NCBI RefSeq assembly: GCF_903915725.1
Contig: NZ_CAIWTY010000016.1
Location: 21,695 to 85,694 of the forward strand
DNA length: 64,000 nucleotides
Origin: an uncultured Rhodopila sp.
GTDB lineage: Bacteria > Pseudomonadota > Alphaproteobacteria > Acetobacterales > Acetobacteraceae
Reading direction: 5' to 3'
Each line of letters opens with the position of its first letter. The stretch's first letter is position 1. This document shows positions 1 to 8,174 of the stretch, piece after piece. The notes below the pieces were generated by a model. That model ran no database searches and had not been told where the DNA came from. It saw nothing but the letters and a program-made list of their open reading frames with translations. The translations under genes and the position numbers were made by a program.

Positions 1-2
1 CC

Positions 3-2420
3 TTCGCGCTGGGCGCCAACGACCAGTTGGTAGACGCCGCGGCATACCAGAACCTGGTGATCGCCTGGCGCAACGGCGCCCCGGTGCGGCTGTCCGCCGT
101 CGGCAGCGTCGTCGGCGGGGTGGAGAACGACCGCGTCGGCGCGACCTATGACGGCACGCCGGCAGTGGTGCTGGACATCCAGCGCCAGCCCGGCGCGAAC
201 ATCGTCGAGACGGTTGAGGCTTTGAAGGAGGCGTTGCCGAAGCTGCGCAAGGCAATCCCCTCCGGCATCCAGGTCTCGATCGTGACCGACCGCACCGAGA
301 CAATCCGCGCTTCCGTTCGCGACGTGCAATACACGCTGGTGATGTCAGTGGTGCTGGTGGTGCTGGTGATCTTTGTCTTCCTGCGCAGCGCCCGCGCCAC
401 CTTCATCCCCGCCGTCGCCCTGCCGCTGTCGCTTGTCGGCACCTTCGGGATCATGCACCTGCTCGGCTACGGCGTGGACAACCTGTCGCTGATGGCGCTG
501 ACCATTGCCACCGGGTTCGTCGTCGACGACGCCATCGTCATGATCGAGAACGTGGTGCGCTATATCGAGCGCGGCGTTCCCCCCCTCGAAGCCGCCTTCC
601 GCGGCGCTGCTCAGATCGGCTTTACCATCGTCTCGCTGACCGTCTCGCTGATCGCGGTGTTCATCCCGCTGCTGTTCATGACCGGCGTGGTCGGGCGGCT
701 GTTCAAGGAGTTCTCTGTCACCCTGTCGGTCGCGGTGATCGTCTCCGCGGTGATCTCGCTGACCCTGACGCCGATGATGTGCGGGCGGTTGCTGAAGCCG
801 GCGAAGGACGAAAAGCCCGGCCTGATCGCGCGAATCAGCGAACGCGGCTTCGACCGACTGCTCGATGCGTATCGCGGCAGCCTGGACTGGAGCTTCCGGC
901 ACCAGCGCTTCGTGCTCGCTGTCGGCGCGCTGACACTTGTCGGCACCTTGGGCCTGTATGCGATCGTGCCGAAGGGATTCCTGCCGCGGCAGGACACCGG
1001 CGTTATCCTGGCGGTGACCGAGGCGGCGCAAAGTGCCTCTATCCAAAAATTAATCGAAATGCAGACGCGGATGGCGGCGATCGTCCGGCAGGACAAGGCT
1101 GTCACCGGCGTGGTGTCGTTCGTGGGCGCCGGAACGATCAACACGACGCCCAACACCGGGCGGCTGACCATCGCGCTGAAGCCCGTCGGCCAGCGCGACC
1201 GGATGGATGTCGTGGTGGCGCGCATGCAGGCGGCGATCCCCGGCATCCCCGGCATCACCGCCTTCTTCCAGCCCGTGCAGGACATCCAGATCGGCACCCG
1301 GGTCAGCCGCACGCCGTACCAATATACTCTGATGGATACTGACGCCGCCGAACTGGCCGCCTGGGCGCCGCGGCTGCGGCGGAAGCTGGCAACGCTGCCG
1401 GAACTGCGCGACGTCGCCAGCGACCAGCAGGATGAGGGGTTCCGTACCTTCATCAGCGTGGACCGCGACGCCGCGATGCGCCTCGGCGTGTCGATGCAGG
1501 CGATCCAGGACACGCTGTACGACGCGTTCGGGCAGCGGCAGATCTCCACCATTTTCGGCCAGTCCAACCAGTACCGCGTGGTGCTGGAAGCCGATCCAGG
1601 GTGGCAGGCGGACCCGGATAGTTTGCGGCTGCTGCGGGTGCCCGGATTGAACGACGCCCAGGTGCCGCTGTCGGCCATCGCCCGGGTGGAGCGGACGACG
1701 GCGCCGCTGGTGATCAGCCACCAGGAGCAGTTTCCGGCGATCACCCTCAGCTTCGATATCGCGCGCGGCTATTCGCTCGGCAGCGCCGTCGCCGCCGTGG
1801 CGCGGGCTGAAACGGACATCGGCATGCCGCAGACGATCAGCGGCAGCTATTCCGGCGACGCGGCGGAGTTCCAGTCGTCGCTGGCGGCGGAGCCGTGGCT
1901 GATCCTGGCGGCGGTGGTGGTGATCTACATCGTCCTCGGCGTGCTGTACGAAAGCTGGATCCATCCGGTCACCATCCTGTCCACCTTGCCCTCGGCCGGG
2001 CTTGGGGCGCTGCTGGCGCTGATGGCCTGCGGCATCGACCTGTCGCTGGTGGCGCTGGTCGGGATCGTCCTGCTGATGGGCATCGTGAAGAAGAACGCCA
2101 TCATGATGGTGGATTTCGCCATCGAGGCGGAGCGGGCGCGCGGCCTGTCGCCCCCTGACGCGATGCGGGAGGCGTGTTTGCTGCGGTTCCGGCCCATCAT
2201 GATGACGACGATGGCGGCGTTGCTGGGCGCGCTGCCGCTGGTACTGGAACGCGGGGCAGGGTCGGAGTTGCGCTATCCGCTGGGGGTGACGATCATCGGG
2301 GGATTGCTGCTGTCGCAGTTCCTGACGCTGTATACGACCCCGGCGATTTATCTTGCGTTCGAACGGCTAAGGCTGCGCTTGTCAGGTCCGGGGTCGCCGG
2401 AACCCGCAGCGGCGGAGTGA
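3..2420 (+). CDS. RND multidrug efflux permease, MdtB/MdtC type (5' partial)
   Basis: Inner-membrane proton-drug antiporter of the hydrophobe/amphiphile efflux RND family, which works with a periplasmic adaptor and an outer-membrane channel. The reading frame is open to the left edge, so about 230-240 residues (TM1 and part of the first porter domain) lie outside the window; 805 residues remain. The TM4 relay motif VVDDAIVMIENVVR holds the paired aspartates used for proton transfer. Other family signatures are PKGFLPRQDTG at the start of the second porter domain and GIVKKNAIMMVDFAIEAE near the C-terminus. It resembles the MdtB/MdtC heteromultimer partners. A second pump of the same type begins at 4034, but the two are separated by three unrelated genes. 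The substrate cannot be told from sequence. Confidence 0.93.
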   Translation, partial: FALGANDQLVDAAAYQNLVIAWRNGAPVRLSAVGSVVGGVENDRVGATYDGTPAVVLDIQRQPGANIVETVEALKEALPKLRKAIPSGIQVSIVTDRTETIRASVRDVQYTLVMSVVLVVLVIFVFLRSARATFIPAVALPLSLVGTFGIMHLLGYGVDNLSLMALTIATGFVVDDAIVMIENVVRYIERGVPPLEAAFRGAAQIGFTIVSLTVSLIAVFIPLLFMTGVVGRLFKEFSVTLSVAVIVSAVISLTLTPMMCGRLLKPAKDEKPGLIARISERGFDRLLDAYRGSLDWSFRHQRFVLAVGALTLVGTLGLYAIVPKGFLPRQDTGVILAVTEAAQSASIQKLIEMQTRMAAIVRQDKAVTGVVSFVGAGTINTTPNTGRLTIALKPVGQRDRMDVVVARMQAAIPGIPGITAFFQPVQDIQIGTRVSRTPYQYTLMDTDAAELAAWAPRLRRKLATLPELRDVASDQQDEGFRTFISVDRDAAMRLGVSMQAIQDTLYDAFGQRQISTIFGQSNQYRVVLEADPGWQADPDSLRLLRVPGLNDAQVPLSAIARVERTTAPLVISHQEQFPAITLSFDIARGYSLGSAVAAVARAETDIGMPQTISGSYSGDAAEFQSSLAAEPWLILAAVVVIYIVLGVLYESWIHPVTILSTLPSAGLGALLALMACGIDLSLVALVGIVLLMGIVKKNAIMMVDFAIEAERARGLSPPDAMREACLLRFRPIMMTTMAALLGALPLVLERGAGSELRYPLGVTIIGGLLLSQFLTLYTTPAIYLAFERLRLRLSGPGSPEPAAAE

Positions 2421-2462
2421 GCGAACCGCGATTTCGACCCCCCCTCGATTGGACCTACGAAC

Positions 2463-3002
2463 ATGAATGAATTGATTGCTGTCACCAAAGCGGCTGTTCG
2501 CGCAGCGCACTGGCATTCCGACCAGCGGCGGACAGGCGCGGCAAAGGAACCCTATGTTAACCACCTGCTGGAAGTTGCCGGCCTTGTTGCGGAAGCGACT
2601 GGTGGCGAGGACCTTAATCTGGTGATCGCCGCGCTGCTGCATGATTCGGTTGAAGACCAGGAGAGAAGCCGGGCCGAGATAGCCGCGGAGTTCGGCGAAG
2701 ACGTGGCTGCGTTGGTGATGGAGGTGACAGACGACAAGACTTTACCGAAGGCCGAGAGAAAGGCGTTGCAGATTCAGAACGCACCTCACAAGTCGGCCCG
2801 GGCGGCCATATTGAAACTGGCGGACAAGACGAGCAACCTTTCGGCGCTTGCATTCAGCCCGCCCGCCGGCTGGTCGATGCAACGCAGGGCCGATTACGTG
2901 CAATGGGCTCGCGATGTCGTGGCCGGGTTGCCATCGGACAACGCTTTCCTGCACCGGCGGTTCGCCGAGGCCGTGGCTAAGGCCGAGCGGTCGGTAGTTT
3001 AG
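2463..3002 (+). CDS. HD-domain phosphohydrolase, SpoT/MESH1-like
   Basis: A 179-residue single-domain HD protein. The metal-binding pattern is visible as H34, H60-D61, E64-D65 and the late D121-K-x-x-N motif (LADKTSNL), the layout of the (p)ppGpp hydrolase domain of SpoT and the stand-alone MESH1 enzymes. The likely role is removal of the 3'-pyrophosphate of (p)ppGpp or hydrolysis of a related nucleotide; the exact substrate is inferred. There is no synthetase, TGS or ACT domain, so it would be a small alarmone hydrolase. It starts 42 bases after the RND gene on the same strand and may be co-transcribed with it. No strong ribosome binding site precedes the ATG. Confidence 0.82.
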   Translation: MNELIAVTKAAVRAAHWHSDQRRTGAAKEPYVNHLLEVAGLVAEATGGEDLNLVIAALLHDSVEDQERSRAEIAAEFGEDVAALVMEVTDDKTLPKAERKALQIQNAPHKSARAAILKLADKTSNLSALAFSPPAGWSMQRRADYVQWARDVVAGLPSDNAFLHRRFAEAVAKAERSVV

Positions 3003-3273
3003 GTGTTCGGTTCAGTAATGCCATTCCGCATCCAATGTCATGGCCCGGCTTATAGGAAGAACCGGCTGTCGCGACACTTCTAAGTTTGGCGACAAAATTT
3101 TCGCGGCGACATGGGCCACGCCATATTGATTTTGCAAATGTCTGTCGCGGAAAGCAATACTTCGGCGAGGATATATGCGACGGATCACATCTTCATCGGT
3201 TATGCGCGTGTCCTGCAGGTGCCAGCGACACGCCAACCGGGACCAAAAAGCTAATTTCTTTCAGGGGGAATGA

Positions 3274-3663
3274 ATGACGAAGCTCTCCATCCTCGCGACG
3301 GCCGCCATCCTGACGATGGCGTTCGCTGCACACTCCGCCGTCGCGCAGACCCCTCCGGCACACCCCAAGATCGTCATGCCGGATCACAGCATGCGCGCAA
3401 GCATGCTCATCGGCAAGAAAGTGCTGGACGAGCAGAACGGGGAGCTCGGTACTGTCGTGGACATCATGGTGAAGAACGGAGCCGTCGAACCGAAGGCGAT
3501 CGTGGCGATCCTTGACCTGAATGCGCTCGCCACCAGGCACGTGGCGGTGCCATTGAGCCGCCTGAAGGTCGTGGACGACAAAGTGATGATGCCGGGGGCA
3601 ACGAAGAAGACGTTGATCGCCATGCCCCTCTATGATTACGAAGGTGACAAGCGAAGCCACTGA
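3274..3663 (+). CDS. Exported PRC-barrel domain protein
   Basis: A 129-residue protein with a clear signal peptide (about residues 1-25, cleavage near AVAQ-TPP). The rest is one PRC-barrel-like beta domain: SMRASMLIGKKVLDEQNGELGTV followed by alternating strands ending near MPLYDY. PRC barrels bind protein or RNA partners, and periplasmic versions are common in alphaproteobacteria, but no specific role can be assigned. The ATG follows an AGGGGGA ribosome binding site at about 3263-3269. The 271 bases before it carry no gene and presumably hold its promoter. It lies between the two RND pump genes. Confidence 0.78.
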   Translation: MTKLSILATAAILTMAFAAHSAVAQTPPAHPKIVMPDHSMRASMLIGKKVLDEQNGELGTVVDIMVKNGAVEPKAIVAILDLNALATRHVAVPLSRLKVVDDKVMMPGATKKTLIAMPLYDYEGDKRSH

Positions 3664-3770
3664 TTGTCGTCCTGACAGCGTCTCCGTCTTTATCATCAGC
3701 GCGGCGAAGGTCCTGGCGCAAGCGTGTCAGGTAGCGGCGGCGCCCCCAGGCACCTTGATCGGCGGCGGGA

Positions 3771-3965
3771 TCAGTCCCCCAGCGCCCGGTCAACCGATCG
3801 GCCGGCCGATTGCGCCGGACCCTTCGGCGGGTCGAGCGTGTCCTGCACCTTCTGCCCGGCCTTATCGAGGCTGGAGCCGGCCTTCTCGGCCGGCCCCTCC
3901 TGATGACAGGCAGCCAGCGCCGCCAACATGACGGCGCAGGCAACAACGGTTAAAGTCTTACGCAT
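3771..3965 (-). CDS. Small lipoprotein
   Basis: A 64-residue protein. The N-terminus MRKTLTVVACAVMLAALAAC is a type II signal peptide with a lipobox (ALAAC), so the mature protein of about 45 residues would be lipid-anchored. The mature part is hydrophilic and rich in Lys, Asp and Gly (KAGSSLDKAGQKVQDTLDPP), recalling short entericidin-like or helix-forming lipoproteins, though no family is firmly recognised. The frame is open upstream to 4022, but the inner ATG at 3965 places the signal peptide at the N-terminus and was chosen. It is antiparallel to its neighbours and sits 68 bases before the second RND gene. Confidence 0.65.
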   Translation of the reverse strand: MRKTLTVVACAVMLAALAACHQEGPAEKAGSSLDKAGQKVQDTLDPPKGPAQSAGRSVDRALGD

Positions 3966-4033
3966 GAAAGCCCCTCGAGCAAGATGAACCGCCGTAACGA
4001 CAGCGGCCGTCGCCGGTTGCATCCCGGGCAGCC

Positions 4034-7000
4034 ATGAACTTTTCCGCGTTTTTCATCGCCCGCCCGGTGGCGACCATCCTGCTGTCCATCGGGCTGATGC
4101 TGTCCGGCATCGTCGCCTACCGCTTCCTGCCGGTCGCGGCGCTGCCCAGCGTTGATATCCCCACCATGGTCGTGTTCGCCGCGCGTCCGGGAGCGGACCC
4201 GGAGACGATGGCGAACTCGATCGCCGCACCGCTGGAGCGGCGGCTCGGGCAGATCCCCGGCGTGACCGAGATCACCTCGACTTCCGCCGTCGGCAATACC
4301 AGTATCGTCATCCAGTTCGACATCGACCGCGACATCGACGGCGCCGCGCACGATGTGCAGGCGGCAATCAACAACGCCACGCCGGATCTGCCGTCCGACC
4401 TGCCGACGCGGCCGTTCTACCGCAAGTTCAATCCGGCCGATGCGCCGATCATGATCATCGCGCTGTCGTCGGCGACGCTGTCCACGGCGCAGATCTACGA
4501 CGCGGCCGACACTGTCCTGGCACAGCGTTTGTCGCAGGCGCCAGGGGTCGCGCAGGTGCAGGTGAACGGCTCGGAAAAGCCGGCGGTGCGCATCCGGCTC
4601 GATCCGGCGCGGCTGGCGGCGTCCGGGCTGTCCGCCCAGGACGTCTACACCGCCGTCCGCGGCGCCAACGTGCTGCAGCCGGTGGGCGGCTTCGAGGGTG
4701 CCGATACGGCCGAAACCATCGGCATCAACGGCCAGATGTGGCAGGCCGGCCAATACGCGCCCCTGGTCATCAAGACCGCCAAGGGCGCCATCCTGCGGCT
4801 GTCGGACGTCGCCAGCGTGGTGAACGGCACCGCCAACACCCGCCTTGCCGCGTGGGACGGCAAACAGCCGGCGATCCTGTTGACCATCACCAAGGCGTCC
4901 GGGGCCAACGCCATCGAGACGGTGGACGGACTGAAGGCGTTGCTGCCGCAGCTGCTGCGCTGGCTGCCGCCGGACATCCAGCTTTCGATCATCTCCGACC
5001 GCACCACGACGATCCGTGCCAGCGTGCAGGATATCCAGTGGACGCTGCTGATCACCATCGTGCTGGTGCTGCTGGTGGTGCTGCTGTTCATGCGCCGCGC
5101 CGTGCCTACCCTGGCGGCGGCGGTGACGGTGCCGCTGTCGATCAGCGGCACGCTGGCGGGCATGTGGTTCTTCGGCTTCGCGATCGACAATTTCTCGCTG
5201 ATGGCGCTGACCGTCTCGGTCGGCTTTTGCGTCGACGATGCGATCGTCATGATCGAGAACATCGTCCGCCACGCCGAGCGCGGCATGACCCCGCTCCAGG
5301 CCGCCATCGCCGGCTCCCGCCAGATCGGCTTTACCGTGATCTCGATCAGCGTCTCGCTGGTGGCGGTATTTATCCCGCTGCTGTTCATGGGCGGGATTCT
5401 CGGGAGGCTATTTCATGAATTTGCCATGACGCTGACCATGGCGATCGCGATCTCCGCACTGGTGTCGCTGACACTGACCCCGATGATGTGCGGCCGCTAC
5501 ATGTCGGTGGCGGAGCCGAAGGGTGGGCACGGGCTGGTCTGGCGCGTCATCGAGCGGGGGCAGGTCGCGGTCGAGCGATTCTATGCCCGCACCCTGAACT
5601 GGGCGCTGGCGCACCGGGCGTTCATGCTGCTGATCACCGTGCTGACGGTCGTGCTGACGGTCCGGATGTACGGTCTGGTGCCGAAGGGCTTCCTACCCGA
5701 CCAGGACACCGGCATCATCCAGGGATCGACCATCGCCGAACCGGACATCTCGTTCGCGGCCATGGAGGAAAGACAGCGCGCGGCGGTGGACGTGCTGCTG
5801 TCAGATCCGGCCATCGAGTCCGTCTCCTCCAATGTTGGCGTTTCGAACGGCTGGTCCGCGGTGAACCGGGGCTGGATGACGATCAGCCTGAAACCGCGGG
5901 CGGAGCGGGGCGTGTCCTCTGCCGCGGTTATCGATCGGCTGCGCGACAAATTGGCGAAAGTCAGTGGACTGCGCACCGTGCTGTTCTCCGCCCAGGATCT
6001 GCGCGGCGGCGGGCGGCAGGGCGGCGCTCAGTACGAGTACGTGCTGATCAGCCAGGACCTGGCGAAAATGCGCTTTTGGGCGCAGGCGCTGGAGGATCGC
6101 CTCAAGCAGACCCCGGGGATCGTTGATGTGACCAGCGATCAGGACAAGGCCGGCCCGCAGGTCGACGTGGTCATCGACCGCGACGCCGCGGCGAGGCTGG
6201 GGATCAAGGTCGCCGACATCGACAACGCGCTGAACAACGCCTACTCGCAGCGCCAGGTCTCGACGATCTACGCGCAGCGCAACCAGTACACCGTGGTGCT
6301 GGAAACCGTCCCCCGGCTGCAGGCCGATCCGTCTTCGCTGGATCGCCTGTATGTCGGGGCGGCGGGGGGCAAGCCGGTGCCGCTGTCGGCTGTGGCGCGG
6401 TTCGGGCGGAGCACCTCGCCGAATGCGGTGAAGCACCAGGGCCCGTTCGCCGCCGCGTCGATCAGCTTCAACCTCGCACCCGGCGTGGCGCTGAGCACCG
6501 GCGAGACGGCGATCGAGAACGCGACGCTGGAGCTGCGGATGCCGGAGGATGTGCATACGGAATTCGCCGGCAACGCGATGTTTCTGCAGAAGTCGCTATC
6601 GACCCAGCCGCTGCTGATCGCGGCGGCGTTCATCTCGATCTACATCGTGCTAGGTGTGCTGTATGAGAGCCTGCTGCACGCGCTGACGATCATCTCGACC
6701 CTGCCGGCGGCCGGCCTGGGGGCGCTGCTGGCGCTGTGGCTGTTCGGCAGCGAGTTGTCGGTCATGGGCATCATCGGCATCATTCTGCTGATGGGGATCG
6801 TCAAGAAGAACGCCATCATGATGGTGGACTTCGCGCTGGAGCAGGAGCGGCAGTTCGGCAAGTCGCCGTTCGATGCGATTCACGCCGCCTGCCTGGAGCG
6901 GTTCCGGCCGATAACCATGACCACGCTGGCGGCGTTGCTGGGCGCTCTGCCGCTGGCGCTGGCGTTCGGCACCGGAGCAGAACTGCGGCGGCCGCTGGGG

Positions 7001-7150
7001 ATCGCCATCGCGGGCGGACTGATCGTGTCGCAGATGCTGACGCTCTATACGACTCCTGTCGTCTATCTGGCGCTTGAGCGTCTGGCCGGCCGCCGATCGG
7101 CTGTTTCGCGTCCGGTGGCGGTGACGGATCCGCGCCCTATCGGCGGCTAG
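4034..7150 (+). CDS. mdtC: RND multidrug efflux permease, MdtC type
   Basis: Full-length 1038-residue RND pump. The N-terminus FFIARPVATILLSIGLML is TM1. Two large porter domains lie at about residues 40-330 and 560-860. The TM4 motif VGFCVDDAIVMIENIVRH carries the conserved Asp pair, and the second repeat begins with PKGFLPDQDTGIIQGS. The C-terminal region KKNAIMMVDFALEQE and the last helices match MdtC/MdtB. Such pumps act as heteromultimers with a sister permease plus an MdtA adaptor; the likely sister is the partial gene at the left edge. The usual back-to-back arrangement is interrupted by about 1.6 kb with three genes, one of them antiparallel, so this gene probably needs its own promoter. 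The symbol is by resemblance. Confidence 0.93.
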   Translation: MNFSAFFIARPVATILLSIGLMLSGIVAYRFLPVAALPSVDIPTMVVFAARPGADPETMANSIAAPLERRLGQIPGVTEITSTSAVGNTSIVIQFDIDRDIDGAAHDVQAAINNATPDLPSDLPTRPFYRKFNPADAPIMIIALSSATLSTAQIYDAADTVLAQRLSQAPGVAQVQVNGSEKPAVRIRLDPARLAASGLSAQDVYTAVRGANVLQPVGGFEGADTAETIGINGQMWQAGQYAPLVIKTAKGAILRLSDVASVVNGTANTRLAAWDGKQPAILLTITKASGANAIETVDGLKALLPQLLRWLPPDIQLSIISDRTTTIRASVQDIQWTLLITIVLVLLVVLLFMRRAVPTLAAAVTVPLSISGTLAGMWFFGFAIDNFSLMALTVSVGFCVDDAIVMIENIVRHAERGMTPLQAAIAGSRQIGFTVISISVSLVAVFIPLLFMGGILGRLFHEFAMTLTMAIAISALVSLTLTPMMCGRYMSVAEPKGGHGLVWRVIERGQVAVERFYARTLNWALAHRAFMLLITVLTVVLTVRMYGLVPKGFLPDQDTGIIQGSTIAEPDISFAAMEERQRAAVDVLLSDPAIESVSSNVGVSNGWSAVNRGWMTISLKPRAERGVSSAAVIDRLRDKLAKVSGLRTVLFSAQDLRGGGRQGGAQYEYVLISQDLAKMRFWAQALEDRLKQTPGIVDVTSDQDKAGPQVDVVIDRDAAARLGIKVADIDNALNNAYSQRQVSTIYAQRNQYTVVLETVPRLQADPSSLDRLYVGAAGGKPVPLSAVARFGRSTSPNAVKHQGPFAAASISFNLAPGVALSTGETAIENATLELRMPEDVHTEFAGNAMFLQKSLSTQPLLIAAAFISIYIVLGVLYESLLHALTIISTLPAAGLGALLALWLFGSELSVMGIIGIILLMGIVKKNAIMMVDFALEQERQFGKSPFDAIHAACLERFRPITMTTLAALLGALPLALAFGTGAELRRPLGIAIAGGLIVSQMLTLYTTPVVYLALERLAGRRSAVSRPVAVTDPRPIGG

Positions 7151-7311
7151 AGCAGTCTGACCAGCAGATAGACGGCGGCGACCCAGATCGGCAGCGACAA
7201 GAGCACGGCGACGACGATGCCGCGGATCGCGGGGGCGCGCGTTTCGGCTTTTTCGCCTGGCGCGGTGCGGTTTTCCGCCGCAGCCGTGAGATCGAACGCG
7301 GCCTGTGCCAT
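7147..7311 (-). CDS. Small single-pass membrane protein
   Basis: A 54-residue hypothetical protein with a polar Ala/Glu-rich N-terminus and one strong hydrophobic helix at the C-terminus (about residues 31-53, IVVAVLLSLPIWVAAVYLLV). The frame is open to 7458, but the ATG at 7311 is preceded at five bases by GGAGG and was chosen; an ATG at 7323 is the alternative. Its 3' end overlaps the last four bases of the RND gene on the other strand (convergent). No family is recognised. Confidence 0.6.
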   Translation of the reverse strand: MAQAAFDLTAAAENRTAPGEKAETRAPAIRGIVVAVLLSLPIWVAAVYLLVRLL

Positions 7312-7673
7312 GGCAGCCTCCATTTTTGCTGGCTCCAGAGATAACGGAACCGTGAGAGCGCGCCAACATGAATCAAATGTCCGCGAGCGAATCAAAAATG
7401 CCGGGTTTTTGCGCCCGTCGCGCAAGGTAACAATTTGACGAAATAAGTCTAGTTTCATAAATAATCTGATTAGATACCGATCGCCCGGTGATGGCCGCGG
7501 TTATCAAATACTTGTGAGCGAAGGGTGAGAGTCATGGTGAAGCTGTGGTCGGTGATCGTTGTAGAAGTATTTCTACCGAAACAAATTGGTTGCGTGTGCC
7601 GGGGTGCTTCGGGCACATAATCACTTATTCGTGAAGCCCGGCTGGTTCCAGCCGCCGCAAAAGGAGTCTTTCT
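7312..7673. other. Intergenic region with divergent regulatory signals
   Basis: About 360 bases between the small membrane gene (leftward) and the 100-residue gene at 7674 (rightward). It is clearly more AT-rich than its surroundings. It holds a good rightward promoter at 7435-7463, a possible 28-codon leader ORF (ATG 7534, stop ending 7620, preceded by AAGGGTGAG), and a short GGCTGG/CCAGCC hairpin at 7641-7654 just before the ribosome binding site of the next gene. No other gene was seen. Confidence 0.5.
7435..7463 (+). promoter_or_regulatory. Sigma-70-type promoter for the gene at 7674
   Basis: TTGACG at 7435-7440, a 17-base spacer and TAAATA at 7458-7463. This is close to the alphaproteobacterial housekeeping consensus and lies in an AT-rich pocket. 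Transcription would start near 7470, leaving a 5' leader of about 200 bases before the GTG at 7674. Confidence 0.5.
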
Positions 7674-7976
7674 GTGCAGCTACCTCGCACGACCATACAG
7701 ACCCCGACTGGCCTTTCCTTCGATATCCCCGATCTGCTGCTGGTCCGGGCCTGGGCCGATTTCCATAATCTGCGCATGGAGATCGAGCTCGATATCGCCG
7801 CCGGCGGTGACGAGTATGAAGAATTGCTGAACCTTTCCAGTCGCGGCAGCGAGCGCCGCCGCTGGATGATCTGGCGTTCGCGAGACGGGATCGTGGTGCA
7901 GCCGATGATGGGCCGGAAAATGATGTTCGACGTCATGGCGGATGCGCTGGAGGTTCTGATCCCGGTTGAAGATTGA
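7674..7976 (+). CDS. Hypothetical protein, paralogue of the gene at 44767
   Basis: A 100-residue soluble protein of unknown function. It starts at a GTG preceded at seven bases by AAGGAG (7661-7666), a strong ribosome binding site. The sequence aligns end to end with the product of 44767-45111: shared blocks include GLSFDIPDLLLVRAW versus GFSFRIADLMLIMAW, DEYEELLNL versus EDYEEVLAL, and GIVVQPMMGR versus SVVVQPLIGR, about 40 percent identity by eye. The predicted fold is mixed helix and strand, with no known catalytic motif. It has its own promoter at 7435 and a long leader, so its expression is probably regulated. Confidence 0.75.
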   Translation: MQLPRTTIQTPTGLSFDIPDLLLVRAWADFHNLRMEIELDIAAGGDEYEELLNLSSRGSERRRWMIWRSRDGIVVQPMMGRKMMFDVMADALEVLIPVED

Positions 7977-8174
7977 GCGTGCTCCGGCTGTCATGGTTGA
8001 GTGCGGTTTCGCAACTAGGCGGCTGAACGTTGCGGCCCTGAATGTGCGATCCTGGCATGCCCGGGTTGGTCCGAAGTCAGTGTCCGTATGAGAGTTCGCA
8101 TGGCGCGCAGGATTTTTTCAAATGCGATGGTTCACCTCGCCCGGGTGCCTCGGAAGGCATCCGCAGCGTCTGGA

